DNA of 64,000 bases. It comes from Streptomyces sp. BA2. Lineage in GTDB: Bacteria; Actinomycetota; Actinomycetes; Streptomycetales; Streptomycetaceae. Shown here one piece after another: positions 61,142 through 64,000 of this stretch. Where the stretch lies: NCBI RefSeq assembly GCF_009769735.1, contig NZ_WSRO01000002.1, positions 372,001 to 436,000 of the forward strand, in the 5' to 3' direction. Position 1 is the first letter of the stretch; every line of letters begins with the position of its first letter. The position numbers and the translations under genes are program-made. The notes below the pieces were generated by a model. The model did not search any database, had not been told where the DNA came from, and saw nothing but the letters and a program-made list of their open reading frames with translations.

Positions 61142-61648
61142 CTAGTAGCCGGTTGAGCCGTCGAGTATCTCGCGCAGGATGTCCAGGTGGCCGTTGTGGC
61201 GGGCCGTCTCCTCGGTGAGGTGGTGCAGGATCCAGCGCAGGTCGACGTGGAGGCCGTTGCGGATGGTTCGCTGGGCCTGCTTGTCCAGGGCGTTCCCTGC
61301 GGCCAGTTCCCGGTAGCGGGTGCTCTGTTCGGCGTATTCGTCGAGCAACTGCGTGAGCGGGAAGTCGACGGCGATGCGCATCTCGCGGTCGGGGTCCTCC
61401 TCGGTCCAGGGGCCCCGGTCTTCCTCGCCGAGGAAGACCACTTGGAACCAGTAGTACTCGACCCAGCGGAGGTGGTTGATCACTCCGCTCATGGTCATCA
61501 GCGGTGAGCTCGGCAGGAGCGCCTTGCGTGCGTTCTCCTCGGAGAGGCCTTCGCATTTGGCGCGGGCAGTGTCACGTGCGTAGTCGAGAAACGTGGTGAG
61601 CTGGGTGCGCTCGTCCCACGCAGGCGGTGTGTCATCGATTCTGGTCAT
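61142..61648 (-). CDS. DinB family protein (DUF664)
   Basis: A 168-residue DinB-like protein: ERTQLTTFLDYARDTARAKC, PLMTMSGVINHLRWVEYYWF and WILHHLTEETARHNGHLDIL with the histidine triad of DUF664. This is one of the thiol-dependent transferase-like families common in actinomycetes. ATG 61648 starts it. The function is unknown. The 298 bp between it and the snapalysin gene hold nothing recognisable. Confidence 0.87.
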   Translation of the reverse strand: MTRIDDTPPAWDERTQLTTFLDYARDTARAKCEGLSEENARKALLPSSPLMTMSGVINHLRWVEYYWFQVVFLGEEDRGPWTEEDPDREMRIAVDFPLTQLLDEYAEQSTRYRELAAGNALDKQAQRTIRNGLHVDLRWILHHLTEETARHNGHLDILREILDGSTGY

Positions 61649-61946
61649 CGCGCGAAGCGTCCCCGATCACCGCGACCGATGTCGAGGCATTTATCGACGG
61701 ACCCAACCTGCGTCACCCAACTCCTTGTCCGGCGGGCCGATACAGCAATTCAGGGCCGGTGGGCCGCCCGGCATGATCCGCCCGACAGGCCCCGGTCCAC
61801 GAACCTGGTCGGCCGCGGCGGCACAACCTCTCCCCCCTGAGCATGACTACCCATGTCGGGGAGGAGAGCGGGCCGCACGCGGCCGGCTTGGCACGGACGC
61901 TGTCTGCGGCAGCAGCTGACAGTGCGCCCGGCGGTGGCGTGCTCGG

Positions 61947-62642
61947 TCAGCGGACCTTCGACAGCTCACCCTTGTCCTGGAGCGTGGCTATCCCCCTGGC
62001 CCAGAGGCTGTTGACCCGCTGGCGCTCCTGCGCGTTCGGGTAGGCGTTGGTGCAGGACGGGCCGGGGCCGCCGCCGGACATCAGCTCGCTGCAGGGGCCC
62101 GAGTAGTGGTCGGGCAGACCGAGCACGTGCCCCGTCTCGTGGGACGTCACCCGCGTGGAGTTGTACTGCTGGTTCTGCCGGTAGTCCAGGAAGATGTAGC
62201 CGTGGCCGCGCCCGTCGGTGGAGGCGTACGAGCCGCGTGGGTCGTTGCCCTCGCGGTACTCGAAGTCGGCGCCGGTACTGGTCTCCTGGAGCTTGACGTT
62301 GCTGACGGAAGAGTTCCAGATCTGCGTGCTCTGCGCTATCTGGCTGCGGAAGCTCGGTGCCCGGGTGGTGCGGTACCGGACGGTGACGACCTGGATGCCC
62401 GGCTGCGCCGCCTGCTTCTTCAGCGCAGACTTCATGACGGCGTCGAAGAACTGCCGGTTGGCGGCCTCGTTCTCAGCGGAGCCCGCGTACGCGGACGTGG
62501 TGTTCGTGGGCGTCGCGTTCGTGGACAGGGACTTGACGGCGTCGGGCGCGGGCGCCGCGAACGCCGAGGGGGCGGCGGCGAGCGAGCCGACGAGAGCGGC
62601 GGCGCCTAGGATGGCGAGGAGGCTGGTGCGGGGTCTGTTCAT
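61947..62642 (-). CDS. snpA: Snapalysin-type secreted zinc metalloprotease
   Basis: A 231-residue secreted protease. Signal peptide [20 protein letters not shown] with Ala-x-Ala cleavage near residue 30, a propeptide (about 31-80), then the mature domain with [20 protein letters not shown] and the snapalysin zinc site [20 protein letters not shown] (HExxHxxGxxD), followed by a likely Met-turn (LMSGG). Two or three cysteines may form a disulphide. Snapalysins are small extracellular proteases of Streptomyces; the usual divergent LysR gene is not next to it here. ATG 62642 has GGAAGGA upstream. Confidence 0.9.
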   Translation of the reverse strand: MNRPRTSLLAILGAAALVGSLAAAPSAFAAPAPDAVKSLSTNATPTNTTSAYAGSAENEAANRQFFDAVMKSALKKQAAQPGIQVVTVRYRTTRAPSFRSQIAQSTQIWNSSVSNVKLQETSTGADFEYREGNDPRGSYASTDGRGHGYIFLDYRQNQQYNSTRVTSHETGHVLGLPDHYSGPCSELMSGGGPGPSCTNAYPNAQERQRVNSLWARGIATLQDKGELSKVR

Positions 62643-62990
62643 GGGGGTGTGTTCCTTCCGGATGTCCGGTGGCCTTGCGGGCCGACGGCCGGGAACTTTG
62701 GGCACGGGGATGCCCGGGATCCCGGGGCCGGGGCCTGCGGGCGACCTTTGGTCGCAACGAGTATCGGGAAGGCGGGGCTCGTTCGCACCGATGCCATTCG
62801 GTGATAGCGGCAGAGCATCAACTCGTATGCACAGTAAGGGACTTGACGCCTCACATGCCCGGTTTGGCGCCTATGGGAGACGCCCGGTCCGGTGGATGTC
62901 ACGACCCCGCCCAGCAGGTGAAGCCGCCGGACACGCGTCGCTTTCGCGGGTCCGGCGGCAGGCTGAAGGGTTCGGCTGCCCCTTCCCGTT
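62643..62990. other. Intergenic region upstream of snapalysin gene
   Basis: About 350 bp. It contains a 14-bp palindrome CCCGGGATCCCGGG (62713-62726) and a small hairpin GCGACC-TTT-GGTCGC (62741-62755). Either could belong to regulation of the protease gene. No open reading frame looks real. Confidence 0.45.
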
Positions 62991-63036
62991 TCTACCCGTA
63001 GGGAATGACCGCCTCTACTCGTAGGGAATGACCACC
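62991..63036. repeat. Tandem duplication, 23-nt unit, spanning the GH81 stop
   Basis: Units 62991-63013 and 63014-63036 agree at 21 of 23 positions (core GTAGGGAATGACC in both). The second unit holds the glucanase stop codon (63015-63017); the first repeats the last codons, including a second TAG, downstream of it. Confidence 0.88.
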
Positions 63037-64000
63037 ACAGTGTCCGCGGACCCCGTCTTCAGCTTCGCCGTGCCGCTTCCGATGGCGTTCCAGACCTCCA
63101 AGCGGACGCTGCCGCCCTTCAGTTCACCGAGGCTCCCGGTGGCGGACTTCAGGCCCTTGGACTGGGTGTACTCCTCCCAGCCGGTGACCGGGTCGCTCGC
63201 GAAGTATTCGTACGTCTCCACGCGGTCGTACGTACCGTCGCCCGTCAGGTCGTATGAGACGCGGGCCTGCTGGCCGAGGGCGACGGTCGTTCCCGCGTCG
63301 ACCTGGAGTCGGAAGCCGGTCGAACTGCCGGACTTCACTTTGCCGTTGACGTTCTTGACGACGTAGGTGAGGGGCTGGTGCGGACTGCCGTCGTGGTTGG
63401 CGCCGCCGGCGGAGGCGATCGTGTCGGAGCCGGCGGTGGTGGAGGTGGAGGTGGTGAGGGCGCCGCCGGTGGTGAGACGGAAGGTGTTGCCGGTGGGCGG
63501 GTCGGTGGGCTCGTCCGGGTCCTCGGGGGCGGTGCCGTTGCCGGTGGCCGTGGAGCGGGCCGGGACGCTCAGCTTGCCTCCGTCGGAGAAGGTGACGGTG
63601 ACGGACGAGGAGGTGTAGTTGTGGGCGGCGTAGGTACGGGTGGTGCCCTTGGTGAAGACGGCAGAGGTGGGGATGGAGCCGGTCACCGAGGGGGTGGGGG
63701 CGCCGAGTGTGTCGAGGGTGGTGAGCCAGTGGTAGGTGTGGGCCTTGGACTCGCCGGCCTCGGGGGTGTAGGAGCCGTTGCCCGCATCCCACTTGGCCTT
63801 TGCGGCGGCGGGGTCGGCGAGGGACTGGAACTCCCAGAGGATGTCCCGCCATTCGACTGCCGGTCCGCCGTTCTCGCGTTCCATCTCGGCGAGGTTGCGC
63901 TTGATGGCGGCGGGGTGTGCCGCCAGGTGGAGGGAGGAACCGGCGGTGATGGGCAGGGCGTTGATGCCGTGGATCTCCTCGGGATTCGCGGTCCACCAGG
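63015..64000 (-). CDS. GH81 endo-beta-1,3-glucanase, C-terminal part
   Basis: The gene runs off the right edge; about 328 C-terminal residues are visible. TANPEEIHGINALPITAGSS, HLAAHPAAIKRNLAEM and EWRDILWEFQSLADPAAAKA with YHWLTTLDTLGAP match the end of the GH81 catalytic domain (laminarinase). A linker (about GNGTAPEDPDEPTDPPTGNT) leads to a beta-sandwich carbohydrate-binding domain of about 160 residues ending ADTVVVIPYE, similar to modules (CBM56-like) on fungal-cell-wall glucanases. The enzyme is expected to be secreted and to attack beta-1,3-glucan, although its signal peptide is outside the window. Convergence with nothing downstream; the 3' end is duplicated. Confidence 0.85.
   Translation of the reverse strand, partial: WWTANPEEIHGINALPITAGSSLHLAAHPAAIKRNLAEMERENGGPAVEWRDILWEFQSLADPAAAKAKWDAGNGSYTPEAGESKAHTYHWLTTLDTLGAPTPSVTGSIPTSAVFTKGTTRTYAAHNYTSSSVTVTFSDGGKLSVPARSTATGNGTAPEDPDEPTDPPTGNTFRLTTGGALTTSTSTTAGSDTIASAGGANHDGSPHQPLTYVVKNVNGKVKSGSSTGFRLQVDAGTTVALGQQARVSYDLTGDGTYDRVETYEYFASDPVTGWEEYTQSKGLKSATGSLGELKGGSVRLEVWNAIGSGTAKLKTGSADTVVVIPYE

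Overview
The window comes from a high-GC actinomycete, almost certainly Streptomyces or a close relative. The evidence is strong G/C bias at third codon positions, many GTG and TTG starts, and ATGA/GTGA stop-start overlaps. The gene families also fit: an F420-type LLM oxidoreductase, a mycothiol-type maleylpyruvate isomerase-like protein, a snapalysin, a GvpO-A-F-G-Y-Z-J-L-S-K gas vesicle cluster, and several Streptomyces-type families of unknown function (DUF5133, DUF5709, DUF6479, DUF4352). No rRNA, tRNA or CRISPR array was seen. Decayed transposase pieces and truncated genes, together with stress and secreted functions, suggest an accessory or chromosome-arm region rather than core genome.

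Layout. 0-8 kb: membrane and transport genes (a YqiJ-like/NfeD/SPFH group, NhaA, a sodium:alanine-type symporter), then a divergent MarR regulator/amidohydrolase pair around a perfect inverted repeat, then a secreted SH3 protein. 8.6-26.5 kb: metabolism and stress genes: transketolase, two small membrane or secreted proteins, an IS5 remnant, a proline-rich small protein, phosphoribosyltransferase, erythromycin-esterase-like protein, dienelactone hydrolase-like protein, acetate kinase, F420-type oxidoreductase, GH15 glucoamylase-like enzyme, a pyruvate-oxidase-like ThDP enzyme, a truncated FAD/Fe-S oxidase, Ku, an acidic protein and a ClpC-like ATPase. 26.7-29.6 kb: a coupled ABC exporter and kinase-like phosphotransferase. 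30-37 kb: small regulators and enzymes, including a membrane protein/winged-helix pair with three palindromic operator-like repeats. 37-43 kb: the complete gas vesicle cluster on the minus strand. 43-50 kb: phosphotransferase, lipoprotein, hydrolase, SDR and STAS genes among transposase debris. 50-57.4 kb: a 1598-residue CtpI-like P-type ATPase, a lysine-rich histone-H1-like protein, a CBS pair protein and a stress-type SDR. 57.4-64 kb: small proteins, a split RTX-repeat protein, DinB-like proteins, a snapalysin and the 3' part of a GH81 beta-1,3-glucanase.

How they may work together (inference): transketolase, the pyruvate-oxidase-like enzyme and acetate kinase could form an overflow route with substrate-level ATP formation. 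Ku, the Clp ATPase, the CBS protein, the large P-type ATPase and gas vesicles give the area a dormancy or stress flavour, but I found no convincing shared regulator site. The non-genic observations most worth checking are a series of short tandem duplications, several with a 23-nt period and several spanning stop codons, and the operator array before the leaderless-looking gene at 35414.
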